A stretch of DNA of 64,000 nucleotides from DATFVA01 sp963764235. GTDB lineage: Bacteria; Bacteroidota; Ignavibacteria; Ignavibacteriales; Ignavibacteriaceae. The DNA lies in contig CAVXRO010000014.1 in assembly GCA_963764235.1 (NCBI GenBank), positions 124,001 to 188,000 on the forward strand, written 5' to 3'. The translations under genes were made by a program, and so were the position numbers. This document shows, one piece after another, positions 18,369 through 26,999 of this stretch. Under the pieces are notes generated by a model that did not search any database, was not told the origin of the DNA, and saw only the letters and a list, made by a program, of their open reading frames with translations. How positions within the stretch are numbered: position 1 is the first letter of the stretch; the number at the start of each line of letters is the position of its first letter.

Positions 18369-19801
18369 ATGCACAGGATTTTTATGTACTCATGCCGCTT
18401 ATTATAATCGCGCTGGTCCCGATTGTTATAATGCTGACAATCGCGATTAAGCGCTACCACGCGGTGGTTAATGCATTCTCGCTTTTAGCCTTAGCTGCTG
18501 CTTTTATTTCACTTTTTTACATAACAGCTTACATGCCCCGACAGGTTACCCCGCTTCTGATGATAGATAACTATACATTGTTCTACTGGGGATTGATATT
18601 TGCGGGTTCTTTCTTTGTGGTGCTGCTTTCATATAAATATTTGAAGGACAAGGAGATAAACAGTGAGGAATACTATATACTAATTTTCAATGCAGTACTG
18701 GGATCTTCAGTAATCGCTGCCAGCAATCATTTCATTTCTTTTTTCCTGGGACTGGAATTATTAAGTGTTTCTTTATATGTGTTAATTGCCTATCCGAAGT
18801 TCAGTGAAAATCCGATTGAAGCCGGCATCAAGTATTTAATACTGGCTGCAGCATCCTCAGCATTTCTACTGTATGGAATGGCACTTGTATACTCAGATAC
18901 TGGTTCAATGTTTTTTCCCGAAATAGTTAAAGCTTTGCTGTCAGGAATAGAGATATCACCTTTTGCACTTTTTGGCTTTGCTTTGATGATCATAGGAATT
19001 GGTTTTAAGCTTGCGATTGTGCCTTTCCACTTCTGGACACCCGACGTATACCAGGGGGCTCCGGCTCCGGTAACGGGTTTCATTGCAACAGTCTCCAAGG
19101 GAGGTGTATTCGCTTTTCTGTTAAGACTTTTCTACGAACTCAACCTGTATAGTTTTTATCCCCTTGTTATGATCTTTACAGTCATTTCAATCGCATCGAT
19201 GTTCGCCGGTAACCTACTTGCATTGCGTCAGCAGAATGTTAAGAGGATACTCGCTTATTCATCTATTGCTCACCTTGGGTATCTCCTCATAGCTTTCCTT
19301 GCGGCAGGTGAAATGGGAGTAAACGCATCAACATTTTACCTGGTTGCTTATTTCATTACTACACTGGGGGCATTCGGAGTAGTCACTATATTGTCAACAA
19401 AAGATAAGGAAGCGGAAAACATTGATGACTACAAAGGACTGTATCAGACCAGACCCTTGACCGCCGCTATTTTTACTGCTATGCTTTTTTCACTTGCAGG
19501 AATTCCTTTAACCGCGGGTTTTATAGGGAAATATTATATTCTTCTTTCAGGAGTTAATACAGGGATGTGGCTGCTCGTAATCAGCCTTGTTATAAACAGT
19601 GTAATAGGACTTTTTTATTATCTCAGGATAATAGTAGCAATGTACTCGAAATCCGATTCATCAGAAGAACGTCCATTTCCTGGTTTTACCCTGGGAAGCG
19701 GATTTGCTCTGGGAATTTTAACTATTCTGCTGATATGGTTCGGGGTAGCTCCGGCAGGCATACTAAATCTAATTAAATCTCTTGTCACCAGTTTAAGTTG
19801 A
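18365..19801 (+). CDS. nuoN: NADH-quinone oxidoreductase subunit N
   Basis: Antiporter-like subunit and last gene of the operon, 478 residues. It shows ISFFLGLELLSVSLYVLIAY with the conserved glutamate, FKLAIVPFHFWTPDVYQGAPAPVTGFIATVSKGG and NVKRILAYSSIAHLGYLLIAF. The ATG overlaps the nuoM stop. No strong hairpin terminator is visible right after the stop; the next gene starts 126 bases downstream on the same strand, so some readthrough is possible. Confidence 0.96.
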   Translation: MNAQDFYVLMPLIIIALVPIVIMLTIAIKRYHAVVNAFSLLALAAAFISLFYITAYMPRQVTPLLMIDNYTLFYWGLIFAGSFFVVLLSYKYLKDKEINSEEYYILIFNAVLGSSVIAASNHFISFFLGLELLSVSLYVLIAYPKFSENPIEAGIKYLILAAASSAFLLYGMALVYSDTGSMFFPEIVKALLSGIEISPFALFGFALMIIGIGFKLAIVPFHFWTPDVYQGAPAPVTGFIATVSKGGVFAFLLRLFYELNLYSFYPLVMIFTVISIASMFAGNLLALRQQNVKRILAYSSIAHLGYLLIAFLAAGEMGVNASTFYLVAYFITTLGAFGVVTILSTKDKEAENIDDYKGLYQTRPLTAAIFTAMLFSLAGIPLTAGFIGKYYILLSGVNTGMWLLVISLVINSVIGLFYYLRIIVAMYSKSDSSEERPFPGFTLGSGFALGILTILLIWFGVAPAGILNLIKSLVTSLS

Positions 19802-19895
19802 TCAGAATTAAGAATAATTTTGAGTGTATCAAAATTTTCAGGTTTTTTAGTTAGATCGGTTTGATTGATAATTACAATAATTTAAATAATAAACA

Positions 19896-19915
19896 CTTTT
19901 CCTCAACAGGAAAAG
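19896..19915 (+). promoter_or_regulatory. Hairpin abutting the ribosome binding site of the PEBP gene
   Basis: CTTTTCCT (19896-19903) and AGGAAAAG (19908-19915) form an 8-bp stem with a CAAC loop. The GGGGGA ribosome binding site starts at the end of the right arm, so the structure could influence translation or act as a weak end of the upstream transcript. Confidence 0.4.
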
Positions 19916-19927
19916 GGGGAACATGAT

Positions 19928-20392
19928 ATGGAAATAGAAATAAAATCGCGTTCTTTTGGTGAAGGAGAAAGTATTCCCTCAAAGTTTACCTGTGACGGTG
20001 AAAATATTTCTCCGCAATTGAGCTGGAGCTGCCATGTTGAGGGAGTAAAAACATATGTGCTAATTGTTGAAGATCCCGATTCTGCCAGCGGAAACTTCAC
20101 TCACTGGGTGGTTTATAATATCCTCGTTGGAGTTGACACATTGATGGAGAATTCTACACCGGCAAAAAATGTTCGTGATGAAATTCTGATGGGAACAAAT
20201 GACTTCGGCAGGATAGGGTACGGCGGTCCATGCCCCTCGTCCGGAACCCATCACTATTATTTCAGGATCTACGGTCTGAATACCGCAGTACATCTTGATT
20301 CCGGAGCAACCAAAAGAGAGGTATTGAAAAAGATGGAAGCTCACATTATTGCCCAGGGCGAACTGATGGGCACGTATCAGAGAAAAAAATAA
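19928..20392 (+). CDS. YbhB/YbcL-family (PEBP-like) protein
   Basis: A 154-residue cytosolic protein of the phosphatidylethanolamine-binding/Raf kinase inhibitor-like family. Diagnostic segments are FTCDGENISPQLSW, the ligand-pocket motif EDPDSASGNFTHWVVYNI and GYGGPCPSSGTHHYYFRIYGL. The length equals the bacterial family norm. The ATG follows AGGGGGA by 7 bases. Bacterial members have no settled biochemical role, so only the family is assigned. It lies convergent with the CBS protein gene, 14 bases apart. Confidence 0.92.
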   Translation: MEIEIKSRSFGEGESIPSKFTCDGENISPQLSWSCHVEGVKTYVLIVEDPDSASGNFTHWVVYNILVGVDTLMENSTPAKNVRDEILMGTNDFGRIGYGGPCPSSGTHHYYFRIYGLNTAVHLDSGATKREVLKKMEAHIIAQGELMGTYQRKK

Positions 20393-20406
20393 AAAAAGCA
20401 GCACAG

Positions 20407-20877
20407 TTAAGCAGGTTCAGTCTTACGGGAATCTTCCTGGATTTCAGGACTACATTTTATGTATTGAACCAGCTGGCTTATTACGAATTCTTTTTCATCT
20501 ATTATTGCCTTAACAACATCCCCTATTGAAATTAGTCCTGTTAATTTTTCGTTTTCAAACACAGGAAGGTGACGAATTCTCTTTTTTATCATTAATGCCA
20601 TGCATTCTTCTACCAGCCTATCAGTATCAACATAAATTACTTTTTCTGACATAATTTCTCTCACCAGGGCATCTCTTGACGACTTTCCCTCCAAAGCTAC
20701 TTTCCTTGCGTAATCCCTCTCAGACATTATACCAACAACCGCACCGTTTTCTATTACCAGCACGGCACCGATTTTTTTCTCCGCCATCAGCTTCAAAGCA
20801 TTAAAAATTGTGTCATCAGGAGAAACCGAATATATATCATAACCTTTGTTCGATAGAATTTCTCTCACGGTCTTCAT
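20407..20877 (-). CDS. CBS-domain pair protein
   Basis: I choose the ATG at 20877 because AAAGGACA lies just upstream on the minus strand. The longer reading frame upstream (to 20943) encodes residues that do not resemble the family. The resulting 156-residue protein is two CBS motifs in tandem: the first near residues 10-70 (DDTIFNALKLMAEKKIGAVLVIENGAVVGIMSERDY), the second near 75-130 (VEECMALMIKKRIRHLPVFENEKLTGLISIGDVVKAII). Stand-alone CBS pairs bind adenosyl nucleotides and act as energy sensors or modulators; the partner here is unknown. Confidence 0.88.
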   Translation of the reverse strand: MKTVREILSNKGYDIYSVSPDDTIFNALKLMAEKKIGAVLVIENGAVVGIMSERDYARKVALEGKSSRDALVREIMSEKVIYVDTDRLVEECMALMIKKRIRHLPVFENEKLTGLISIGDVVKAIIDEKEFVISQLVQYIKCSPEIQEDSRKTEPA

Positions 20878-20976
20878 AAGAATTGTCCTTTCTCGTTTTG
20901 TTAATGACGGGAAGATTAACTGATAATAGATAAAATTCTTCAAAGAAGCACTATTAATTTCAGGACGGGTAGTTTT

Positions 20977-21732
20977 TTATTTGTAAGTATGACTTCTGGC
21001 AACCTTTATATCCGTGAACCAGACTTTGGTTTTATTATCAGGCCCATAATGTTCTGTTGAGATTATAATTCCATCGAAATTCCTGTTCTGCTCCCAGGTA
21101 TAAATGCTCTGTTTTTCTGTACTTCCCTTGGGCCGGTATATTGATTCTCTGATCATATTATCCTGGTCAAGGAACAATTCAAAAACACCATTGGGGGTAT
21201 AACCCTTGTTGTTTTTATAAGTAACTATCAATACTGTTCCGGATTCTTTACTCAGTGGAAATTGCTTTATTCCGGCTATGGTGATATCCAAGTCCTTATC
21301 CCAAACAAGATGGAAGGGGAAAAGAAGCCAATACTGATCATTAATAAATTTCGGATCTACGAACCTCGTTATCTCGAGGCTGGTATCCATCTGGTTCCTG
21401 TTATAAGTATATTCGGTATTATCTCCGTTCATTCCGGGACCTCTGTACATTACTTCACCCGATTTTGGCTCCCATACCCAGCTTCTCTTAGTATTGACAT
21501 CATTATTCCGAACGTTGAAGGTAAAACTTATAGATTCAATATCAGAGAATGCTTCAATACCATATTTGCCTGCAACCCATTTCAGCAGGGAGTTTTCACC
21601 TTCTTTTTCCTGAGAAAAAGAACAAGTACTGACTGAAGCCGCACTTAATAAAATCAAAATTATCGTTAAGGGAGATACTGATCTTAAAACTTTTTTTGCA
21701 GATAGTGTGAGTTTAATAAAAAAAAGAGACAT
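20977..21732 (-). CDS. Secreted hypothetical protein, 251 aa
   Basis: The N-terminus has a positively charged start and a hydrophobic stretch (LTIILILLSAASVSTC) near residues 22-37, consistent with an exported protein; the Cys is a weak lipobox candidate because Thr precedes it. The mature part is rich in aromatic and beta-strand segments (SISFTFNVRNND, SWVWEPKSGEVMY, QYWLLFPFHLVWD), which recalls lipocalin-like or LolA-like envelope proteins of Bacteroidota, but I recognise no definite family. No ribosome binding site is obvious before the ATG at 21732. It is transcribed divergently from the structured leader and GH31 gene on the other strand. Confidence 0.7.
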   Translation of the reverse strand: MSLFFIKLTLSAKKVLRSVSPLTIILILLSAASVSTCSFSQEKEGENSLLKWVAGKYGIEAFSDIESISFTFNVRNNDVNTKRSWVWEPKSGEVMYRGPGMNGDNTEYTYNRNQMDTSLEITRFVDPKFINDQYWLLFPFHLVWDKDLDITIAGIKQFPLSKESGTVLIVTYKNNKGYTPNGVFELFLDQDNMIRESIYRPKGSTEKQSIYTWEQNRNFDGIIISTEHYGPDNKTKVWFTDIKVARSHTYK

Positions 21733-21811
21733 TTACATACTCATTTTATGACATATTGAAAGCGGAAGAAGGTATAAAATTAAATAGACCCATCCATATA
21801 TAAGATTTTAT

Positions 21812-21831
21812 CCTGTATCACACAACCTTCT
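21812..21831 (+). promoter_or_regulatory. Motif shared with the nuoA upstream region
   Basis: CCTGTATCACACAACCTTCT here matches CCTGTATCACAATCCCTTCT at 4968-4987 upstream of nuoA at 18 of 20 positions. It sits just before the structured leader. It may be an operator or promoter element; no regulator can be named from the sequence. Confidence 0.3.
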
Positions 21832-21833
21832 GC

Positions 21834-21964
21834 ATTAGGTAAAATTCATCATACCTAATTTCATTAGGAATCGGATCCGCCATCGGCAAGTGGGCAGAGG
21901 AGTAGTCATTTACCTGTAGGAAACCTTCAGAAGGCTGACAGGTGGCCGGAAGACAGCCACCGAT
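21834..21964 (+). ncRNA. Probable structured 5' leader (riboswitch-like) upstream of GH31 gene
   Basis: Helices that abut without linkers are visible. P1 is ATCGG (21882-21886) with CCGAT (21960-21964). P2 is CCTGT (21913-21917) with ACAGG (21938-21942), containing CCTT/AAGG. P3 is TGGC (21943-21946) with GCCA (21956-21959). P2, P3 and the right arm of P1 are directly contiguous, as in a coaxially stacked junction. Upstream, ACCTAAT (21853-21859) can pair either with ATTAGGT (21834-21840) or with ATTAGG (21863-21868), a mutually exclusive arrangement. The segment around P3 weakly resembles a cobalamin B12 box, but the other conserved parts of that riboswitch are absent. The class is unknown and the structure is inferred by eye. 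Confidence 0.4.
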
Positions 21965-22119
21965 AGATAAATTATCCCAGAGTGGTGAGAATAATCATGA
22001 GCATACCAATGAAAACCTGAAACTGATGATCACTTAAAAAAGGAATAATGTGGTTTTAATTCAATCTTTTTAATTATTTTTCATACTACCACTTCTTAGT
22101 TATATTAAAAAGAAGATCT

Positions 22120-24609
22120 ATGTTTAAGAAAATATTTATAATCGTTTTTATGGCAGCTCTAATAAAAAATACGTACGCTGATTTTCAGTTTGCCGGGAAT
22201 GTTATTTCAGCACAGCAGTATGAAACGAGGGTTGAGTTTAAGCTCAGCAATGCATTATTCAACCTGTATGTTATCAATGATAACATTATCCGTTTCCGGT
22301 TCACCAATAAAGAAGAATTTTCCAAAGCTCCTTCGTATGCTGTTATAAATAATTCTTCAGGAAAATTTTCGTACAGCGACCAGTCCGATCATTACGAAAT
22401 AGCTACGAATGAGCTTACAGTCAGGATAACAAAATCTCCATGCAGGGTGAGCATCTATGACAAAAATATGAACCTGCTGAATGAAGATGAAAAGAGCTTC
22501 GGTGCAGCTTTTGATGATGATGAGGTCAGGTGCTTTAAAACCCTATTTAAGGATGAACTGTTTTACGGTCTTGGAGAAAAAACAGGGAACCTGAGGAAGA
22601 ACGGTGAACAATGGACGATGTGGAATTCGGATACCCCGGATTATACAGAAAAACAAGACCCGCTCTACCAATCGATTCCCTTCTTTATAGGAATCCGGAA
22701 TCACGAGGCTTATGGGATCTTTTTCGATAACACTTACCGCTCTTATTTTAATATGGGGGCAAGCAACAACCGTTTTTACTGGTTCGGCGCCGATAAGGGC
22801 GAGCTAGATTACTATTTCATAAATGGACCTGAAATTAAAGAGGTAATATCCCGTTATACTGAACTTACCGGGAGGATGGAGATGCCGCCGATGTGGGCGC
22901 TTGGGTACCAGCAAAGCAAATGGAGTTATTACCCTGAATCAACGGTAAGAACACTGGCGCAAACTTTCCGCGATAAGAATATCCCGTGCGACGTAATCTA
23001 CCTTGATATCCATTATATGAACGGATACAGGGTATTCACCTGGAATAATGATAGGTTTCCCAACCCTACTAAAATGCTTAACGACCTTAAGGTGCAGGGG
23101 TTTAAGTTTATCACTATCGTTGATCCCGGCATAAAAGCAGATACGAATGATTATGAAGTCGCACAGGTAGGATTAAAAAGGGATCTTTTTGCAAAGTACC
23201 CCGACGGTGTTGTTTACCAGGGTGAGGTGTGGCCCGGGTGGGCATATTTCCCTGATTTTACAAAAAAGGAAACCCGGGAGTGGTGGGGAAAGAAAAATGC
23301 GGAGCTATTAAAGCAGGGTGTTGCCGGTATTTGGAACGATATGAATGAGCCGTCCGCGTGGGGACAGGCGATACCGGATATTGTTCAGTTCGATGATAAT
23401 GGTTTCGGGGCGTCGTACAAAAAAATCCATAATATTTATGCACTGGAGATGGCGAGGGCTACTTTTGAAGGAATAAAAAATAATATACCGGGTGAACGGC
23501 CTTTTATTCTTACCCGAGCGGGGTTCTCCGGCATACAGAGATATGCAGCAGTATGGACGGGTGACAATGCCGCAAGTGAGGCGCATCTGAAACTGGCGTG
23601 TACTATGGTGCAGGGATTGAGTCTAAGTGGTATTCCTTTCTGCGGAAGCGATGTGGGTGGGTTCTTCGGATCTCCTTCCCAGAGACTCTATACAAGGTGG
23701 ATGGAACTGGGTGCGTTTACTCCTTTCTACAGGGGCCATACAATAATTAACACCCGCGACCAGGAGCCATGGGCATTCGGTGAAGAGGTTGAAAGATGGG
23801 TGAAGAATATAATGGATTTAAGGTATGAACTGCTCCCGTTTTTTTATACCGAGTTTCATAATGCATCAAAGACGGGTGCGCCAATTGTCCGTTCTATGTT
23901 CCTGAACTACCAGAAGGATGAAGAGTGTTATTCCAATGAAGCACAGTATCAGTATATGATAGGAGATAATCTTCTCGTTGCGCCTGTTCTGTCGGAGTAT
24001 GAAAATTCTAAAAAACTTTATCTGCCGGAAGGGAAGTGGCTTGGCTGGTGGGATAATAAAGTGTACGAGGGCGGGCAATGGATACTGACAGAAGCTCCGA
24101 TTGACAGAATTCCCCTCTTTATAAAAGAAGGCGGGGTAATTCCGATGCGGGAAAAACAGGAATATATTGGAGAACATAACCGGGATGTAAAATTTCTTAC
24201 GCTTAAAATATTTCCCGGGACTGAATCAGAGTATAAGTTCTACCAGGATGACGGGCAGAGCCTGAAATACAAGGATGGGCAGTACCTCGTGACAAACATT
24301 ATTATAAAAAATAATACGGAACTGGATATTAAGTTAGAGAAAAAAGAAGGTGAATTCGTCCCTGAAATTGCATCATACCGTTTTAACATTTACAGAACGG
24401 AGCCTGTGAAAAGAGTAACAGCAGACGGAAAGGAATTGAAGTCATTTACACAGAAAGATTTCCTTCAAAATAATGAAGCCGGGTATGAATTCGTTCCGGA
24501 GAAAAGAATGCTTGTTATTAAGTATTTATCCGAAGGAAATAGTGTCAGTGGAGACACTGCTGTCACGGAATACAAATACAATCCGAAGATCGAAATAAAA
24601 GTTGAGTAA
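22120..24609 (+). CDS. Exported GH31 family alpha-glucosidase
   Basis: An 829-residue glycoside hydrolase of family 31, predicted to remove terminal alpha-linked glucose or xylose from oligosaccharides. A signal peptide covers residues 1-20 (MFKKIFIIVFMAALIKNTYA). An N-terminal beta-sandwich is followed by a TIM barrel from about residue 250. The nucleophile is D407 in GIWNDMNEPSAWG and the acid/base is D511 in CGSDVGGFFG. The product class is further supported by YGLGEKTGNLRK and FTPFYRGHT. A C-terminal beta domain closes the protein. It should act in the periplasm or outside the cell; no T9SS tail is present. The gene is preceded by a probable structured leader and ends flush against the convergent HiPIP gene. 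Alpha-xylosidase is the main alternative specificity. Confidence 0.92.
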   Translation: MFKKIFIIVFMAALIKNTYADFQFAGNVISAQQYETRVEFKLSNALFNLYVINDNIIRFRFTNKEEFSKAPSYAVINNSSGKFSYSDQSDHYEIATNELTVRITKSPCRVSIYDKNMNLLNEDEKSFGAAFDDDEVRCFKTLFKDELFYGLGEKTGNLRKNGEQWTMWNSDTPDYTEKQDPLYQSIPFFIGIRNHEAYGIFFDNTYRSYFNMGASNNRFYWFGADKGELDYYFINGPEIKEVISRYTELTGRMEMPPMWALGYQQSKWSYYPESTVRTLAQTFRDKNIPCDVIYLDIHYMNGYRVFTWNNDRFPNPTKMLNDLKVQGFKFITIVDPGIKADTNDYEVAQVGLKRDLFAKYPDGVVYQGEVWPGWAYFPDFTKKETREWWGKKNAELLKQGVAGIWNDMNEPSAWGQAIPDIVQFDDNGFGASYKKIHNIYALEMARATFEGIKNNIPGERPFILTRAGFSGIQRYAAVWTGDNAASEAHLKLACTMVQGLSLSGIPFCGSDVGGFFGSPSQRLYTRWMELGAFTPFYRGHTIINTRDQEPWAFGEEVERWVKNIMDLRYELLPFFYTEFHNASKTGAPIVRSMFLNYQKDEECYSNEAQYQYMIGDNLLVAPVLSEYENSKKLYLPEGKWLGWWDNKVYEGGQWILTEAPIDRIPLFIKEGGVIPMREKQEYIGEHNRDVKFLTLKIFPGTESEYKFYQDDGQSLKYKDGQYLVTNIIIKNNTELDIKLEKKEGEFVPEIASYRFNIYRTEPVKRVTADGKELKSFTQKDFLQNNEAGYEFVPEKRMLVIKYLSEGNSVSGDTAVTEYKYNPKIEIKVE

Positions 24610-24987
24610 TCAACCCACAGTTTTTGGTTTCTCCATCCACTGGTCGCAGTAACCATTGGGATTAATGGGACCTTTAACCAATTCGCAGGTTCCGCAGGGA
24701 CCATTGCCTGTTGGAGGTCTCCAGTGAAGACAGTTAGTGCAATATTTATCCTCGTTCGGGGTCTGACCTGTATAGTTAAATTGTTTACGGGTAGCAAGCT
24801 CAGCATCTGAAAGATTGCTTACATCGCTGCATGGATCATTGACGTTGGACTGCTGTTCTGAGTTTTCATTGCCAGCCGGTTTTTTTTCACCGCCGCCGCA
24901 GGCTGCAAGAAGAGTACTGCCGCCGAGAAGCACGGTACCGGAGAAGAAGAGGTTTTTAAGGAAGTTTTTGCGGGATAATTTTTTCAT
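24610..24987 (-). CDS. High-potential iron-sulfur protein (HiPIP)
   Basis: I take the ATG at 24987 as start because GAGGTCACC precedes it; an upstream in-frame ATG would add nine unlikely residues. The 125-residue precursor has a Tat-like or lipoprotein leader (SRKNFLKNL, then TLLAAC with a lipobox Cys), a Gly/Asn/Gln-rich linker and the compact HiPIP domain with ligands in YCTNCLHW, GPCGTCELVKG and GYCDQW. HiPIPs carry electrons at high potential in the periplasm. The gene is convergent with the GH31 gene and directly adjacent to it. Confidence 0.9.
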   Translation of the reverse strand: MKKLSRKNFLKNLFFSGTVLLGGSTLLAACGGGEKKPAGNENSEQQSNVNDPCSDVSNLSDAELATRKQFNYTGQTPNEDKYCTNCLHWRPPTGNGPCGTCELVKGPINPNGYCDQWMEKPKTVG

Positions 24988-25191
24988 GGTGACCTCAGGT
25001 TTGTTCACTCGCAAAATTATTTAATCAGGATATTTAAAATATTGAGATATTTCACATTAGGTACAAATAGTGAACACATTGCGGCGGTTTGAGTATGAGA
25101 TCCGTCCGGAGAGAAGTCTAAATAATTTAATTTTTAATTATTGATTAAAATATTATCTTTGAAACCTAAAATTTGAGCATATTTCAGCTAT

Positions 25192-25280
25192 GGAGAGGTG
25201 GGTGAGTGGCTGAAACCAACGGTTTGCTAAACCGTCATACTGGGAAACTGGTATCGCGGGTTCGAATCCCGCCCTCTCCG
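25192..25280 (+). tRNA. tRNA-Ser (anticodon GCT)
   Basis: A complete type II tRNA: acceptor GGAGAGG pairs with CCTCTCC, with discriminator G at 25280. The anticodon stem GGTTT/AAACC encloses TTGCTAA with anticodon GCT at 25226-25228, reading AGC/AGU serine codons. A variable arm (TACTGGGAAACTGGTA) and the T loop GGTTCGAATCC are present. The CCA end is not encoded. Confidence 0.97.
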
Positions 25281-25292
25281 CAAAGTAAACTA

Positions 25293-25317
25293 CCCCGATG
25301 AAGATCGGGGTTTTTTA
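25293..25317 (+). terminator. Terminator of the tRNA-Ser gene
   Basis: CCCCGAT and ATCGGGG form a 7-bp stem with a GAAG loop, followed by six T residues. Confidence 0.9.
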
Positions 25318-25402
25318 TTTATCCATATAAATTTTAGCTGATTTGCATGTATTTTTAAGAATTCGTGCGTCTGATTTTATATCTATTGTTGGTATCTAGG
25401 TA

Positions 25403-26399
25403 TTGTACATGCAGAATTACAACCAGAAGACATCATTAAAAACTGTGGTTATGAATACGTCTGCCTGGACGCCTCTTTCAGAATCTCTTTTTCGATGGCT
25501 GTGGATAGCCACCGTTGTTTCAAATATTGGTACCTGGATGGAAAATGTAGGTGAGGGGTGTTGCGAGGCAGGAACTGGGATTAAATTCAGGCGGCTACGG
25601 AGTTATGCTGGGATTTCTGGGAATGGGTGCTGTAACGGGTGCAATACTGCTGCCGCGGGTTCAGCAAAAGTTTACACTTCACCAGACTGTGATGTACGGC
25701 CAGATTTTTATGTCGGTGCTCATGATGCTTCTCGGTCTCTCAGAAAACCACTTCATTGCTTTTGCTTCAATGTTTATCGGGGGACTAGGCTGGATCGCCG
25801 TGCTTTCAAACCTGCAGACGGTTGTTCTGAATTATGTCCCTGGCTGGGTAAGGTCACGTGTTATGTCTGTTTACCTCCTTACATTTTTTGCAGCTCAGTC
25901 AGTAGGGAGTTTCCTGTGGGGACTTGTAGCAGATCATACATCTATATCTTTGGCCCTCCTGGTTGCGGCAGGAGGTTTAATCCTTACAGCATTGCTTACA
26001 TGGAGAAGGGAGCTTCCCAGCGGTAAACCTATTGATTTCTCGCCAACCATCTTTGCTCCTGTGCAAAGTTTTGTGGAACAGCTAAGTTATGAGGACGGAC
26101 CCGTAATAGTAAGTACTGAATATATAATTGATCCTATTAGACTTAAAGAATTTACCGATCACATGGAAAGAGTACGCAGAGCCAGGTTGAGGGCTGGAGC
26201 ATATTCCTGGTACCTTGCAAAGGATCTGAACCGTCCTGAGCGGCAATTGGAGGTATTTATGGTTAATTCATGGCTTGAATTCCTGCGACAGCGTGAGCGG
26301 GCGACTGTTTTTGATAAAAAACTTCAGCAGGAAGCAGATGCTTTCCAGGTTGGAAATCTTCCGCCTTTAACTAGTTATTATTTGAGTGAAATCGGGTAA
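25403..26399 (+). pseudogene. MFS transporter (MFS_3 type) with large internal deletion
   Basis: The first frame gives the MFS_3/EntS-type N-terminus (WTPLSESLFRWLWIATVVSN, then IGTWMENVG), the region before and in the first helix. Around 25550 the sequence jumps, in a different frame, to what is normally the seventh-helix region (VARQELGLNSGGYGVMLGFL) and then runs intact to a C-terminal cytoplasmic ferredoxin-like domain (VIVSTEYIIDPIRLKEFTDH through NSWLEFLRQRERATVFDK). Compared with normal members of about 530 residues, roughly 190 residues are missing, and the deletion is out of frame. The remaining C-terminal frame starts at a GTG at 25551. The gene cannot make a normal transporter. Whether this is genomic or a misassembly is not decidable here. 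Confidence 0.8.
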
Positions 26400-26433
26400 T
26401 TAAGTGAATCAAAAAATAGTGCAAGAAGGATCG

Positions 26434-26814
26434 TTACTTCTTTTTCGGTTTGTCTGAAAGCAGAAAACTACCAACCAGCCCGATAACTATTCCGAAAGGG
26501 CAAATGAAAACTGCCAGAAAGAAGAAGAATTCCTTGATATCCTCCAGGAAGGTATCACGGTAATATTCCCCTAAAAGGTTATTTAGCATAATACTGATCA
26601 TGGTTATTCCGGATGAAATAACGGTCAACATTATGTAAGATCCGACTCTCACCCAGGTATGAGATAATGCAAGCACGAAAATGACTACGCCCAGGTAGCT
26701 TAAGAAGATCCCATAAGGAGAAGCTGTAGAAGTGATTTGCGATGATATCAAAACGGCAGCGATGCTGAGGCTGATGTATAAAAAAGTTTTCCTATGGTCG
26801 AAAAGAGGAAACAT
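26434..26814 (-). CDS. Four-helix integral membrane protein, 126 aa
   Basis: Four hydrophobic segments are visible: FLYISLSIAAVLISSQI, YGIFLSYLGVVIFVLALSHT, SYIMLTVISSGITMISIMLN and FFFFLAVFICPFGIVIGLVG. The protein ends in a basic tail (DKPKKK). I recognise no family. It is convergent with the MFS remnant and lies downstream of the Crp/Fnr gene on the same strand, but a terminator separates them, so it probably has its own promoter. Confidence 0.6.
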   Translation of the reverse strand: MFPLFDHRKTFLYISLSIAAVLISSQITSTASPYGIFLSYLGVVIFVLALSHTWVRVGSYIMLTVISSGITMISIMLNNLLGEYYRDTFLEDIKEFFFFLAVFICPFGIVIGLVGSFLLSDKPKKK

Positions 26815-26899
26815 AGTTTATTCCGATGTTCTAACCTACTATTAATATTTGTTAAAGGCAATAAAGGCGGGTATCAAGTAACCTTAGTTCTAAAGTGAA

Positions 26900-26939
26900 G
26901 GATATAAAAAAATACCCCCTGGTAGGTGTATCAGGGGGT
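26900..26939 (-). terminator. Terminator of the Crp/Fnr gene
   Basis: ACCCCCTG (26914-26921) and CAGGGGGT (26932-26939) form an 8-bp stem with a 10-base loop. Read on the minus strand the hairpin is followed by ATTTTTTTATATCC, a good T tract, about 60 bases after the regulator's stop. Confidence 0.8.
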
Positions 26940-26999
26940 CGCTCATTGTATATGGATAGTCTCGCATAATCGAGCGGATGGCAAAAAAAATAAACTTTC

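Noticed and set aside
21930..21964. Cobalamin riboswitch
   Set aside because: Only a weak B12-box resemblance; the conserved CCCGCnACTGT and upstream core elements are missing and the downstream gene is not a B12 gene.
22680..24177. Several minus-strand frames inside the GH31 gene
   Set aside because: Shadows of a strongly conserved coding sequence.
25403..26026. A 207-residue protein from the first frame of the MFS locus
   Set aside because: After residue 50 the frame reads out-of-frame sequence of the true transporter C-terminal half.
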